64,000 bases of DNA from positions 310,001-374,000 of the forward strand of contig JADILM010000011.1 of the NCBI GenBank assembly GCA_016617785.1, read 5' to 3'. This document shows, piece by piece, positions 34,201-46,900 of the stretch. The position numbers and the translations under genes were made by a program. The notes under the pieces are model-generated. The model was not told the origin of the DNA, did not search any database, and saw only the letters and a program-made list of their open reading frames with translations. The DNA comes from Sporobolomyces roseus. Taxonomy: Eukaryota > Basidiomycota > Microbotryomycetes > Sporidiobolales > Sporidiobolaceae. The stretch's first letter is position 1, and the number at the start of each line of letters is the position of its first letter.

Positions 34201-35470
34201 AGAAGAAGGAACCGAAAATTCGAGAAGTCGAATACGAACAAACTACTCTCAGTTTCTACGCATCGAATACGGCATGGTGCAAGGGTATCGAGGAACAGTT
34301 GATCGAATTCGTCAGGAGTGAAAAGGCTTCTTTACATCTCCCCGTCATGAAACGACCTCAACGTCAATTCGTTAGCATCTTCTCTACTCCTTATGTTCTG
34401 TTTTCTCCGCTCACTCACCGTCTGTTACTTAGACGCACGAGCTCGCTGAAGCTTTCGAACTTCGATCCGTCTCGCTCGATGAAGACCCTCATCGTTCAGT
34501 CCTCGTCGAACGTCAATCGAACACTGCTATTCCAACTCCAACTCTCGCCGACGCTCTCGCTGCATCACGAAAACAATCTTCAGCTACACTAAACCTCGGT
34601 AGTCTGAGGAGGACTCTTCCCGAACGCAAACCGAACAACGCTCTTTACTTCGAGGGAGTTTTGGGTTACGACGAAGAAAGTTTGGGAGCAATGTTGAGAC
34701 CTCATATGAAAGGATTGAAGTTCATCTTGAATTGGGTCGTGAGCACTTTCCCTCCACTCATTCAGTACTTGCCGCTGATGCTCTCCTTCTCGCAGACCGA
34801 CGAAGATGTTCTCTTGTCTTTCGAAACAGCCTCTTCCGACCTCGAATCGAAACTCACCGCCATCTCTTCCATTCTTCGCAACTTGATCAGCGATACTGGA
34901 TTCTGCTACTCTGTCGAACCCGTCATTCATGAGGATGGACGAGTGATCCGAGGAAGTTGGACTCCAGTCGCAACCAGCTCTCGAGGATCGAACGGAACCA
35001 AACCTTTACACAATCCCCTGAAGACTGCGAACGCTTTCGCTGCTTTTGGTGGAGGAGGAGGAGGAGCAAGTAGCTCGAATGCTCAGAATCAGAACGTTTG
35101 GGGCTCGTTAGTGGGCGTTTCTCACAACAAGGTCAGTTCTCAACCTCTCCGTTCTCCGATAGCTGGTTTGGCTGACCCGTGTTTTCACATTTCTCGCTGC
35201 TAGCCACCTCGCGCAGTAGTCGCTCCTTACGCTGAACAAGATCACGCTCCTATCTCCTTACCTTCCTCAGCGAACCTCTCCCGCGTTCCTTCGACTTCCG
35301 CCTCGACTTCCGCCCTTCCCCCTCCTCCTCCAGTCGCTCGAACTGATGCCGAAGTACCAGATGATTGGGATGTCGAAGAGGAGGAAGAAGTAGATGTCGT
35401 AGAATCTTCCGAAGCTTCTCTTTCCGCACCGGATTCGCCAGAGGTTACGAACTTGCACGAACTCGATTAG
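31208..35470 (+). CDS. FAP1: NFX1-type zinc-finger protein, FAP1 homologue (RING, NFX1 fingers, R3H)
   Basis: Start ATG at 31208; exon 1 ends at 31481 and exon 2 (31541-33106) is long, followed by several short exons. An N-terminal RGG/GRG-rich segment precedes a RING/PHD-like Cys-His cluster (CSICYESITRTARIHSCSTC ... YHLHCISAW ... WSCPNC). A long array of NFX1-type zinc fingers (repeats of C-x-H-x-C-x3-C-H-x-G-x-C-x2-C, for example CKHACSLTCHPGPCPPC) follows, then an R3H domain (WCKGIEEQLIEFV ... THELAEAFELRSVSLDED) and an acidic tail ending NLHELD. NFX1 proteins act as transcriptional regulators or putative E3 ligases; yeast Fap1 binds Fpr1 (FKBP12). The exon phases checked at 33106, 33480-33580 and 33740-34000 keep the Cys/His spacing intact. 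One intron follows GAT TTC GGC GA with a GTGAGT donor. Confidence 0.88.
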
Positions 35471-35776
35471 ATACCTTTAGAATAGACTCTGATTTTGATG
35501 ATAATACAATGAACTCTTTCTGCATACCAAAAACTGTCGAGAGACCAGATTTCGAAGCGAGGTTGTTTTTTCTCCCCTCTTCACCTCCACCTCGATTCTC
35601 GACTTGACCTCTCTCGGTCAACTTGAACATATCATATACACCTCTGTACCATCTCACAAGGTACGTCTATTAGCCCACTGCCTCTCCTCGCTGTTTATTT
35701 ACGTCAACAAACTTCATCTCCGATCCTTGTTTACAGATTGACCACGACTCCAGACACTCGCCAACTAGATTGAGAG

Positions 35777-37555
35777 ATGCCGAACAAGACTCGCTCCTCT
35801 TCCCGACTCGCCAAGTTCGCTCCACATCCATCCTCTCCATCTCTACTCCTCTCTCTCCCTTCCGAAACTATCGACCTCATCTTCGCGTTTGCTGTACCTC
35901 CTACTCTCTCTTCGCGAAGACAACGCTCACAGCTCTATCGATTCCTGCTGATTCACCCATCACTTTCTCCCCTCATCCGTCGTCGGATCTACCACAAAGC
36001 GACACTCAACGTGGGAGATCCTAAAGGTAGCGATAAGCGATTCGTTGGATTGTTGGAAGATGCAGATGTAGGGAAATTCGTCAAGTATTTGAAGATTCGA
36101 CTGCCAGATGTAGATCCGTCGAAAAAGATGGATCTTAATGAAGATCCCGCACTCGCTATTCTGCCAGCGCCGAGGTTGGACCAAAAGGAAACGATAGAGC
36201 TGGTAGGGAAAGCGTTGGAGCGGATTACGGGACCGAGATATCTCGAAATGGATGCGAGGGTCGGGACGAGAGTCGAAGGGGAAACAGTCGTGCGTCATGA
36301 TTGATCGTATCAGCTGCAACGAGCGTGTAGCTAAGAATGTTACTCCAATCTACAGCCCGAAGACGATAGCGATGCAGAATTCGGAGGATCAGAACGACTC
36401 GCAGATCTCGCAAAATCGATGTCAAGATGGAATTCGACTCTGCAAACCTTCATCTTTGCAGTAGCAGACCCTCAGCAACGCTTACAGGTCTACTCCGACT
36501 ATGACCTCAGCTATCAGTCACCCTTCGTCAATGCGCTACAATCCTGGAATAGCTTAACCCAACTTGATCTCTGGCTTGTTCGGCTGAAACTCGACCCAAA
36601 TCTCGCTCCTCCCGAGTTCAAGCTAAAGAACCTGCGACTGAGGGATGTAGAATTGAGCTCGGCTTTCGAGTTGGAATGGTTGATCGGGAAGGGTGATGAT
36701 GGGAGAGGGACGAATCTCACAACGCTCATCTTACAGGACTTGCAGTTCACTTCGACTCCCAATTCCTCGTCTCCCTTGCTCTCCATCTTCACTTCTGAAG
36801 AATCTCCCCCTTTCGCCAGTTCTCTTACAGAACTTCAACTTCACCTCGTTCATCCCCTCGGCTCTCCGACGCCCTCAAACGTTCTCTCTTGTCTAATCAA
36901 CCTCGAAACACTCCTCATTGGGGGTGCAGGTGTCGACCTGCCTCTTTTCGCCTCCATCTTTCCTCCACTATCCGGCAGCACCTCCCTTCAAACTCCTTAT
37001 CCCTCCCGAAATATCAAGCAGCTCACCCTCAACTACCTCATTCATCCCTCTCTTCGAAATCCCGGTCACCCCCCACTTCTCAAGCTCTCTTCCCACTCCT
37101 TCCACACCACTCTCTTCACGCATCTCCTCTCTCCTCGTGCCGTCCCTCACCTCAAGACCTTAGCGTTCCAGCCCAACGATCGGTTCCCCCGAACCTTCAC
37201 TTGGAAACAACGCCGAGATTCGATGATGCCAACTTGGTTCCTTCGACCCGAACATTCGACTTCGACGTCGGATGAATCAGACGCATGGGAAGAATTCGAG
37301 TCCCCTCTCCGTCACGTGAATCGACAGCGAAGGAAAGAGAATCTACAGAATGGTGGACAAGGTGAAACTGGCAACATTACGTGGTTGAGGAATAGGTCGG
37401 AAATCGAGTATGCTGATGTCAGGAGTGATGGAGAAGACGAAGAAGATCAGGAGGAAGAGGAATTTGACGAGGATGCGTTGTTTGAACCGAGCTCGGATGA
37501 AGAACAGCCGATGGCAGTCGTCAGGAGGGATCAGGATAGTGATAGCGACTTCTGA
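35777..37555 (+). CDS. F-box-like protein with degenerate leucine-rich region
   Basis: Two exons (35777-36289, 36356-37555) give 570 residues. Near the N terminus LLLSLPSETIDLIFAFAVPP followed by LYRFLLIHPSLSPLIRRRIY has the spacing of an F-box-like helix set, the Skp1-binding part of SCF ubiquitin ligase receptors. The middle contains irregular leucine-rich strands (LTQLDLWLVRLKL, LKNLRLRDVEL, TNLTTLILQDLQF, SLTELQLHLVHPL, IKQLTLNYL) that fit a degenerate LRR substrate-binding region. The tail is acidic (EDEEDQEEEEFDEDALF). It could be a substrate receptor or simply an F-box-derived protein; no substrate can be inferred. Confidence 0.65.
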
Positions 37556-38089
37556 GGAGGATACTGTCGATGGAGATGCGGAAGAGCAGAAATTCTGTGA
37601 ATACCTTTTTTGCCCTCGCTTTACCCTTACTTCCGCTTACTACTTTCTTCCTGTATCTCTACTCTCTCTCTCTCTCTCCCTCTTCTTCCTTGTAACCCTT
37701 TCCTCATACCTTGACTTGACTTTTTTGCATTCGATTCCCTTTGTCCCTCAGGCACTGATTTTCTTTGTCCTCGTTTCTGCCCTCGTAAGGATGAACTGAT
37801 CGACAAGAAACGACGGGAATTGGCCGGAAACGAGCGAATCCGACACCGAAACTTGAAGAAGAAGGGGAAGAGCGAGAGAGGAATCAAACGAGGCAAGCTG
37901 TTTCTCCCTCTCAGACTCTTCCTTTGACACCTCACATTCGAGCCCTACATTCTCGATTACCTCAAGATTCGGAGCCACGGACACTGGAGGAGCTTGCGTA
38001 CGGATTGTGTGATCGGAAATTGTTGAATCAAGAGAACCTTCGACTCTTTTGCTCTCTCCCTTAGCGATTGACGCCTCGAATCCGACACC
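37556..38089. other. Intergenic: 3' end of the F-box-like gene and promoter of the next gene
   Basis: 534 bp between same-strand genes. It contains a TC-rich tract (about 37660-37685). Nothing else was recognised. Confidence 0.4.
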
Positions 38090-40915
38090 ATGCCAAATAA
38101 GAAGCTCTACCCTCGACCACCTCAGCCCGCAAAAGCAGAATCCTACACCTTTCGCCCTTCATCTCCGATTCAGACAGCTTCACCATCCCGCTCAAGATTC
38201 TTTCGATCGACCACCACGAAGCCTACCAAACCACCTTCAGAAGTCACCAGAATTCCTTGGGAGGCAAGTCCTCCCTCTGAGCCAGCTACGTCGCCTCCCT
38301 CGAATCCAGTTTTCGAATTCGCACGCTCCTCTTCCCCTCCAATCTCGACATGTTCTTACGAGTCAAGTCACTCTTCTTCGAGAAGTCAAGGTTTCGTGAG
38401 GAGGAGAGGTGGAAGTGCTGGAGGGTCACAGGATTTGGGAGGGTTGAGGTTCGCAGGAGTTCGCAGAGGACCAGGACAAGATTGGAACGACGAAGCATCG
38501 CTGGAGCAGGCTACCTGGAGTGAGGATGACGAAGCACCACTATCAGCTTCACCGGGGAAGAAGACTGCAGGGAGGAAGCGCGAAAAAGTCAAAGGGATCT
38601 TGGGATTACAGACAAAGCACAGCAACTTCAGTCTAAAGGGACTCGTCAGATCAGTAGGGAGGGATTATTCACATCATTCGACGGGATCTGTGGATCAAAG
38701 CTTGTCCCCTCCATCTTCGCCGACCACTCTCTTCCCCCCTTCGATGTCTCGCCAGTACTCTTCACCGGAATTCTCAAAGACTCGCTCGAAACGACCCGAG
38801 ATCCCTCGTTCGATGCCGAGCTCTCCGATCTTGCCTCTACCCTTTCCAATTCGAGAACGAGACCGGACTATGAGCACTCCAGCTTACGCGAATGAGAATG
38901 TGGATGGTCTCACGGGAAGTGTAAGAGGAAAGGCTGCAAAGTTCCGTACGTCTTCTTTCTTCGCTTCTCTCGCTACTGTATGGAGCTCAACAGAGATTGT
39001 ATTGTAGTCGGTGAAGATATCGTACCTCACGGAAAGGCAGCTCGATTGCTCGGAGTTGAAAGCAAACCGACTCTACTTACCAAGCGAGTTCCCTGTCAAT
39101 CTTCATCCGCGAGCGAGCTTTCGCTGACCTGCAATATTCGTCGATAGACACTCGATGACTTCTCTTGCAGAGTCGGCTTACAGCGACGACACTCATTATC
39201 GCCCTCGCTCGACCTCAAGACCGATCTCTCCGCAGTCCTCATTCTTCGACCCTTTCCACGATTCACCTCCTTCGATTGGCAGTCCTTTCCCAGCTCGCAG
39301 CGAACGCTCTCTTCCCGACACTCCCCCCTACTTCCCAAACTCGCCGGTATCTCGGTTCAAAAAGCAACACAACCATAACGATTTAGCTTCAGATCCTTTC
39401 TGGCAAAGTGTATCGAATTCTCGACATACTCCAGTATCTTCACCTCCATCGCTATCAACAGATCTCGTAGCCGAAGGACCGCCCGAGGCTTCGCCTGCGG
39501 ATGAAGCTCGCGAAACACTCTCATCTCGTCCCTCCTCTCCTCCTTACGGTTCTCAAATCTCGCCTGTTCAAGAGGAGCCAGAATCAGATCCCACCGACTC
39601 TGTCTACATGGGAGGAGGCAGCCGAAACCACTCGTCTCTCTACTCTGTATCGCTGGATCTTCAGCATCTCTCGACCTACTCCTCTACAACAAACTTCTCT
39701 CCGACGAGTAGTAACGAATCACCAACTGCAAATTTCGATGCTCGCGTCAGTCCAGAGAGCTATCGGTTCCCATCGATCAGGAAATCACATTCGAGCTCGG
39801 AAAGTTTTCTAGGTCAACTTTCACCTTCGCACAGTCGCTTCTCAGCGAGCCCTTCTCCTCGCACCTCTTCTCGACTTTCTCAACTCCCTTCGCCCACAGG
39901 TCACTACTCAACCTCTTCATCAGCCGTTTCACTCTTGACTCCGATTCTTCCTGCTCCCACAACAGGACTCCCGCCTCTTCCCTCGCCCTCTCGACGAACC
40001 CTCTCCCCTTCTTCATCTCTCGCTTCTTTCGCTTCACGACCGCCATCCACTGGACCTCTAGGGCCACTACCTCCTTTGCCTTTGACCGGACGTCTTCCTT
40101 CTTTACCTCGCCTCGACCCTCCTCTTGCTCTTCCTGATTTCAGCTCGTCCTCGCCAACTTCTCCGATTCGTCCACAGCCAAAACGCTCCAACACTTTGAT
40201 CTCGGTTGCATCAGCTGGTACGAGAAGAAGGCAGCATTCGAACGCTCTCGAAGCGCTCGAAGGGAGAAGAGGGATGACACCACCTGACGGGGCTGAGAGA
40301 GAGGTCGACTCGTTGGAAGAGAGAGGGAGCAGGAAGCGAGCAGCTTTAGCGAGGAAGGTGAATAGGATTCAGGCCGAGGAAGGAGGAGTGAAAGAGAAGG
40401 GGTCGAATAAAGAGCTGGAAAAGGCGAGGAGAACGAGTACACCTTTCTTGGACTTTGACGCAAGTGATGAGAGTGGAGAAGAAGAAGAGGAAGAGGAGGA
40501 GGAAGGAGAGAAAGGAAAAGAGGAGGAAAAAGGAGGGAGGACTTTACATTCGCCGCCTTCTCAAACTAAACCAGAAACTCTTCCTCTTCTCCCTCACGAC
40601 GATACCCCTGAGCTTCCTCCTTCACCAACCGCTACGATCCAGTCTCCACATTCACGCAAGATCTCACTCTATCCAACTCCCTCCGACTCTAGCTTCATAC
40701 CCGATCAACCTCCCTCTCCCTCGCTTACTCACACTCGCAATCACTCGATTTCCTCCGAAGCATCAGATAACTCTCACATGTCCGATTCCTCTATTCTTTC
40801 AGCTTTCCCCTCAAGTGTCACGGCTTCTTCGTTCCCTCAACCTCCGATGAATCTCGCGAATCTTCCCTATCTTTCTCCGATACCACCAACTCCGGCACCC
40901 GCTGGAGGAAATTGA
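38090..40915 (+). CDS. Large disordered Ser/Pro-rich protein of unknown function
   Basis: Exons 38090-38945, 39008-39083 and 39148-40915 close to 899 residues if the second intron uses a GC donor (AA|GCGAGT ... GATAG). With GT donors only, no in-frame junction was found. The one ordered-looking, probably conserved block spans exons 1-2 (GKAAKF then LGEDIVPHGKAARLLGVESK). Everything else is Ser/Pro/Arg-rich, with SxxSPxxS-type motifs typical of phosphorylated scaffolds, plus a short charged helix (residues about 690-720) and an acidic Glu run. Such proteins in fungi often act at the cell cortex or as kinase substrates, but no domain supports a specific role. A break into two genes at 39.1 kb is the alternative. 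Confidence 0.6.
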
Positions 40916-41319
40916 CGAGTATGATAAGCTGTAGAAGCGAGGAGGAGAAGAATAGGCTGAACGAAGAAGGAAGAAGGATGAGCATTCGATGGTTTTCGCT
41001 TTTTTTGTTTGTCTTCGAAATCTCTACCTTGTCTATCCAAATTGCAGTTGTCGTCCGTTCGCACCCCTCCTCTCTACCGTCGCGCGAAATTTGAGTTGAG
41101 AGGAGTTCGAGAGATCCTTCAGCAGAATCTGCGTAGTGAGAAACTTGGAGATTTGGAGACAACCCAAAAGATCAACTCTCTGTTTCTACTCATCTTCCCC
41201 CTCTTTTGCTTCGAGGCACACGCTACGTGATAGCTCCTCGCTACTCTGCCTACACCAGCTTCAACATCTCGAGCACCGAATCAAGTTCTCTCGTTCTCTC
41301 TCTCGTTCGAAAAATCCCG
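40916..41319. other. Intergenic, promoter of the HSF-type gene
   Basis: 404 bp between same-strand genes. No coding evidence; the sequence upstream of 41320 is pyrimidine-rich (ctctcgttctctctctcg), as expected for a fungal leader. Confidence 0.4.
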
Positions 41320-42332
41320 ATGGCTCCACGACCTCAATCGACTCCTGCCGCTACACCTGACCAGCCAAAGCAGGGAGCGAGTCAGAGGAGTAGCTTCATG
41401 GCTAGACTACATCAGTTAGTCTTCGTCCCATTCGTTACATTCGCTCAACTCTCCCTTGACCGTTTCTCTCGATATATATAGTGCCGTGTCTACCTCACCG
41501 AATCCTGATCTTCTCCGATTCAACGACAAAGGAGACGGAATCATCGTCTCGAAAGATGGACCGGCAGTCTGTAACTTACTACAGAAAGCTGGAATGGACT
41601 ATAAGAAATTCGACACAGTCGTTCGTCAGCTAAACTACTGGAGATTCAAGCGAAGTGAACAGACCGATGGACGTAAGAAGCGAAACAGACTTGAGGGTTC
41701 GCACCAACTTTTCGAGTGAGTTGAACTTTCCTAACCTTTCAATACTGTTCGACTTCGCTGACCCTCTCCCGACCCTTGATAGACATGAGCTTGTCGGACA
41801 CTTCCGAGCTGGACCGACCTCGCTTCATAACGAAGTCAAACGTCGTCAACGAGCTCCGAAGAACAAGAATCAAAAAGCGAATCAAGCTTCGAAAGCCGCT
41901 GTCGACACCGAGATGGTCGACTCACCTCGTTACCCCTCGCCGGCTGCTGTAGATTCCGATGCACCTCCTTCTCCTCCACTCGCTCTCGACCAGAGCCGAG
42001 TCCTCGAATATAACGACGAAGCGCACTCGACCTCGAAATCTCCAGTATCTTCCCCCTCTTTCGCTCGTCCTCGCTCCTACCCTTCCACAAGATCCATTCA
42101 CACCGCTCGCTACAGTGAAGAGGAGGCTCTATCGCCTCGAGATGGATCGGTCGACCTCTCCATCACCTGTTCGCCCGTTCAACCTCTTCCCCCTCTTCTC
42201 GGATCGAGCGACGTGCTTTCACCACCTCTTTCAACTCCCATCGCTTTCAGTCCGCCTCGTCGAGCTCGATACCTCGTCCAACCTGTTCCTCTCGCAAGCC
42301 CTTTCGCTCCTCCAGGAACGCTCAATCTCTGA
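41320..42332 (+). CDS. Small HSF-type DNA-binding protein (divergent)
   Basis: Three exons (41320-41414, 41482-41715, 41783-42332) close to 292 residues. Residues about 26-125 resemble the heat-shock-factor DNA-binding domain: an opening FMARLHQ helix, then RFNDKGDGIIVSKDG, and KKFDTVVRQLNYWRFKRS corresponding to the FxSFVRQLNxYGFxK recognition-helix signature, then HELVGHFRAG in place of the usual HPxFxRG. The fit is clear but several core positions differ (DTVVRQLNYWRF). No heptad-repeat trimerisation region is obvious after the domain; the remainder is Ser/Pro-rich and probably disordered. It is likely a nuclear transcription factor of the HSF/Skn7/Mga1 superfamily rather than the canonical heat-shock factor. 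Confidence 0.75.
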
Positions 42333-42894
42333 AATCCTTCACCCAACCTCACCCGCTTGTTATCCTTCGATCGCATTGCTCTATCTCACCTCCCATCGAT
42401 CCGAACTGTGATGATTCGCTCACCGTGGTTTCCTCCTCTTTAGTTTTTGCTTCGCACCAAATCTACGAAATTCAGTCACGTGATTTGCTTTCTGTCGAAC
42501 CCTTTCAATTCTCGTCTTCGGCAGAGCGAGAAGAACACCACGCTTCGGTTCGCACAGACAGCTCGATCGATCGACGAGTAGCAGAGGGATTCAATCAATT
42601 TCATGCGCGGTACTTTTTTCAACCTCCTTTCATTCCCTCGTCGCGAGTTTGACTGGTCCAAATTCTCTTGTGACCTTCTGCCTGTCGAGCCGATCTTTCT
42701 TCTGCTCTCGAGGGAATGGAAATTGAAGGACTTCTGCCAGGAGGTGGAAAAACCCGAAGAAATTAAGTCGCGAAAGATTTCGACTTTGATCCTTTTCGCA
42801 TCTCAGCTCTTCTGCATCTACCCTTAACCTAAGTCATCACTTCAATCCATCAAACACAACCTCAATAGATCATCAGAGCCGGAACAAGAGCGAC
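42333..42894. other. Intergenic region
   Basis: 562 bp between the HSF-type gene and the next same-strand gene. Only short random frames were seen, and no RNA gene or repeat. Confidence 0.4.
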
Positions 42895-43805
42895 ATGTCC
42901 GCGTTCAGGCGTCTGTTCGTTTATCTCTCTCTTTCGATTCTCCCTCGTGTTTCGTACTGACTCACCACTCCGCGCCGTGAATCTGCAGATCGCGTCAGCT
43001 AGGTCTATCTGGACACAACGACGATGTAAACAACGAGAAATCACCCTCAGCTCCCGTACACTTCCTCTCACTCCCTATTCCTCAACTCAACATCACTCCC
43101 GCTTCCCCGATCATCTCACGCGAGAGCGACTACCTTCCTTTCTCAATCGACGAGCACGACCATCGACCACACCCAGAGAAAGACCAACAGGACCAACACC
43201 CCTCGACTGCCAAACACGAACCAGATTACTTCGCAAACCCTTCTTACGACGACGTTCCCCTCTCCTCTACTTCCCCCGGTTCCCCCACTCCTTCCTCGGA
43301 CTCGACAGTGGTCTCTAATACTACTAGCGAAGAACGTCGCAAATCCTTCCCACGCTATCTTCATCCGGAAGACCTCCCTCCTCTTCACACTCCTCCCCCT
43401 TCAGACGATCGCAAACGGAAACGAAAACTCCTCTGTATTCGACTCTTCCTCTTGTTGTCGATCATCGGTCTCGCAATCGGATTGGGAGTGGGACTATCGA
43501 GACCGAACAAACCAGAGACTTCGACGACCAACGTTCGAGGAGTCGCTCCCCCCCAAATGTCGGGCGCGACTCAGGAGAGGACGGTCAACACAGCTCCAGC
43601 ATGGACAAAGCTAGCCACTTCTTCTTCGAGCTCTATTGATAGCGCACCACCTTCGAGCTCGACACGACTAGCGTTACCACCGAAAGGAGGAGGAGGAGTT
43701 CAACTTCATCAAGGCGAGATTGCTACGCACGGGGCCAAGAACGCGCAGAAACAGAGACGAAAGTTGAGGCAGTTTGGAACAGGGACGGTAGCAGGGTGGC
43801 GGTGA
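42895..43805 (+). CDS. Single-pass membrane protein of unknown function (type II topology likely)
   Basis: Two exons: a 16-nt first exon (42895-42910, MSAFR plus one base) and 43003-43805, giving 272 residues. The start rests on the fact that the long second frame extends 5' without a Met to an acceptor (GCTAG at 42998-43002) in phase with the tiny exon. The N-terminal roughly 180 residues are polar with many Pro, Ser and acidic residues. A basic patch (DDRKRKRK) directly precedes a transmembrane helix (LFLLLSIIGLAIGLGVGL), which predicts a cytosolic N terminus. A Ser/Thr/Pro-rich lumenal or extracellular tail ends in a basic segment. No family was recognised. It converges on COG7, 153 bp away. 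Confidence 0.65.
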
Positions 43806-43958
43806 TGAGGAGAGGGCGAAGGAGGATGAATAATCTGTAGCTTTAGTACTCACGAAACTTTCGTTTAATTATTATCTTTATTCGACTGTCCCACTCCCTA
43901 GCACTTCACGGGGGAGAGACAATGGTGAGAAAGTTTACTTATCGTGATTCCAATTAAT

Positions 43959-46900
43959 CTATACTGATCCTCGTCTGAATCCTCGAATCTTTGCAACTCT
44001 CTCCAAAATCCCTTTATCTATTCTCGCTTCTGTATCTTCACCTCCACCTTCCTTCATCTGCTTCTCGTCCATCGCAACTGCTTCCCTCCATCCTTCCAAC
44101 TCGTCGGGACTTTCGACATCCAAAGCTCTCGCGACGTTCGAGATGTAATCGAGATCGGAAACGAGTTGTGAAGAACCGTGTTTCGAGAGGCGAGTGAGAG
44201 AGGGTAAGATCGTCGTAGTGAGATGCGAGAGGATTGAGAGTGTGAGGGAGGAAAGCCAGGTCGCAATGACGGTTTCTGCGGAAAGGGGAACGGTGGGAGC
44301 TGGTGGAGGAGGAGGAAGTTGAGAGATTGAAGTTCGCTGAGGGGTCGAACGAGTACCGGAAGAGTTTGCATCGGATAGAGTTGGTCGATGTCCAGATGAA
44401 GAGGATTGACGTAGCATTGGAGGGGGTTCGGGATGTTGTAGAGATTTGAGCGCCTCCAAGTCGACGAACGGCAGTGTCTCGATCGAATACGCCAATGCAT
44501 CGTCTTGAGCGTACACCTCGAACAACCTCGGCAAATTGAACAACCCTTCTCCTACTCTCGAGATCGTTTCTGTTGGTGAAAGCGAGAAAGTCGGAATCGA
44601 GAGGTCGAAAGCTCCTTTCCCACCAGGTCGATCCGTTGAGGTTGTCCAACACGAAAGAGAAGCGTAGTCGTTGAGGTGAGAGAGAAGTGGAGCGAGGATG
44701 GTTTCGTGAAGGAATAGTTGAGTGGTTCTAGTGAAATCCGTCGAAGCTCCTTTCCCTCTCGGCAATAAGAATCCACCTCCCGCTTCCAATCCTCTCATCA
44801 TATCTGCCAATTCCGCCGAGTTCAACGTACTCTGCCTCAGTAACAAGATCTCCCCTCTTGTGGTCCCAGGAATCGTGAAAGTCGAAGGTTGTTCCCTAGC
44901 TTGACGAATCGAGTGATTGAGTATGACCATCCTACTTCTCAACTTCCCCTCGAACCCAATCAACTTGTCACTGATACTCCTACACGCATCGAGTAACCTC
45001 AATCCGAACTGGAAAGTCTCCCAATCTTGACTAGAGTACTCCAATCCCTCAAGTACCATCTCTTCTCCACCATCTCCAAACAATCCTTCATCCTCCCCTC
45101 CCGCTTCTCCTCCCATTCCGTTCCCTTGTCTCCTCGATTTCCTTCTCGCCGCAACTTGTCCACGACCCCTCGAAACCTTGACTAAATCTTCTTTCCTCTT
45201 GTCCAAGAACGCGACCAACTGTTCATCCATCACTCCTACACATTCTTTCGCTGCGTACCCATGAGTCAACCCAAGGTTCCTTCCCACCGCATCTTCCAAA
45301 TATCCAAACACTCTCCCCACCCTCTCCAATAACAGTTTCGGTCCTTTCTCACTAGCAGCTCCTGATTGACTCGAACTCAAAGTTGGATTAGGCAAGAGAG
45401 AGTCGATCCAATCTGAAGGGTCTTGACCGAGGGATCTAGAGATGAGGTGAGAAAGGTAGGATCGTTCGAGGGATGGGTAATCGACTTGATGATCCAAGAA
45501 AGGTTCGAATAATGCCGTTTCCCACGCTCGAACGTGAGCTGAACCTCTTCCTCCTCCTTCATCTTCGGTATCGTCTTCGTGATCTCCGTTGTTCAAGAGG
45601 TCTGGACCAGATCCGAGGGCGTACGAGATTGATCGCGAAGAGAGTCGTTTTGAGAGAGAACGTCGTTTTGAGAGACGTCGTTTTGAGGGGGTCGAAGGAG
45701 GTCCGTTGGGTGATGGGGAAGTGATCGAATTGGAATGGTTGGGTTTCGAAGGTGAAGCGGGAGGTACAGAAGGGGAAGAAGGTTGAGAAGTGACGATAGT
45801 TGGAGGTGGTTCGAGTTTGAGGAAGATTCGTTCTACTTGTACGGCAAACTCTTCGGTCGCTTTGAAGGAGGCGATGAGTTCGGGAAGGACAGTCGGACCG
45901 TAGGATTCAATGATTGAGTTTAATCGTTGAGGGAAAGAAGGGGAGAGACCTTCGAGAGTCGTTTGAATGAAAGAAGAGAGAGTCGGGATCGGATCGGGGA
46001 AGATGGCGGGTAGATAGGTACGTTCTTCGGTGAGGAGAGAATGAAGTTCCGAGTAGAAGTGGGAGAGGAAGGAAGAGAATTTCTGAGGACCTGGAGAGGA
46101 GAGTCGAGCGGAAGTAACGATCGAACTTGACAGAGAAGGGACAGGTGGAAGTTGTTGTTGAGTCGTAGGTTCGTCGGTACAGTCGACGAGTTTCGCAGTC
46201 GACCAACCCTCGATCAATCCACTCCTCCTCGAACCGAAATAATAACTCCTGAACTCTTGTTCCCTCTGAATCATTCCAAAGATGTTCCAAAACGTCTTGC
46301 ACCCTTTGACATCCCTCTCCTGAATCGCTTTCACCAACCCACTCGACAGGCTCGCCTCCAACTGATTCTGTAATGAAACCATGAGCGCTCTCCTCGCTTC
46401 GTATTCTGCCGTATTTTGAAACACGACCATTGATCTCGCTGCTTCAGCTAACCGTTCTGCGGCTTTGAGGAATTGTCCTTCTGAAACGAGTCCCGTCACT
46501 TCCGATTCCAACGTACTCCAACTCTCTGCTTCCCTCAAGACATCCCTCGCTGCCTCCATTCTAGTCTTGACCAAATCCAACACTTTCATCCTCTCCATCA
46601 CTTTGCCCACCTCACTCTCTGTCCCGAATCCTCCACCTCTCTTCCTGATCCCATCCAAAGTGAACCTCAACAACAATGCGTTCTCCCTCATTAATTGTAA
46701 ATCAAACGTCAACCTAGGTACACTCGATGATATATCCCCAATCAAACGATCTACGAAAGAAGTCGTATCGTTCAGATTGAGTTCGAGAGAGTTCAAAGTT
46801 CGTTGAAGAGTCGATTCGATAGTTGAGAGTGGGTTGAATCCATTCGGAGTGTTTTCGGGGATTGAAGAAGACAGGGTTGCGTTGAGCCAATCTGATTCCG

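Noticed and set aside
36752..38000. Other open frames around the F-box-like gene (for example 36889-37275 and 37627-37935)
   Set aside because: Shadows of the coding exon or low-complexity 3'-UTR frames without supporting features.
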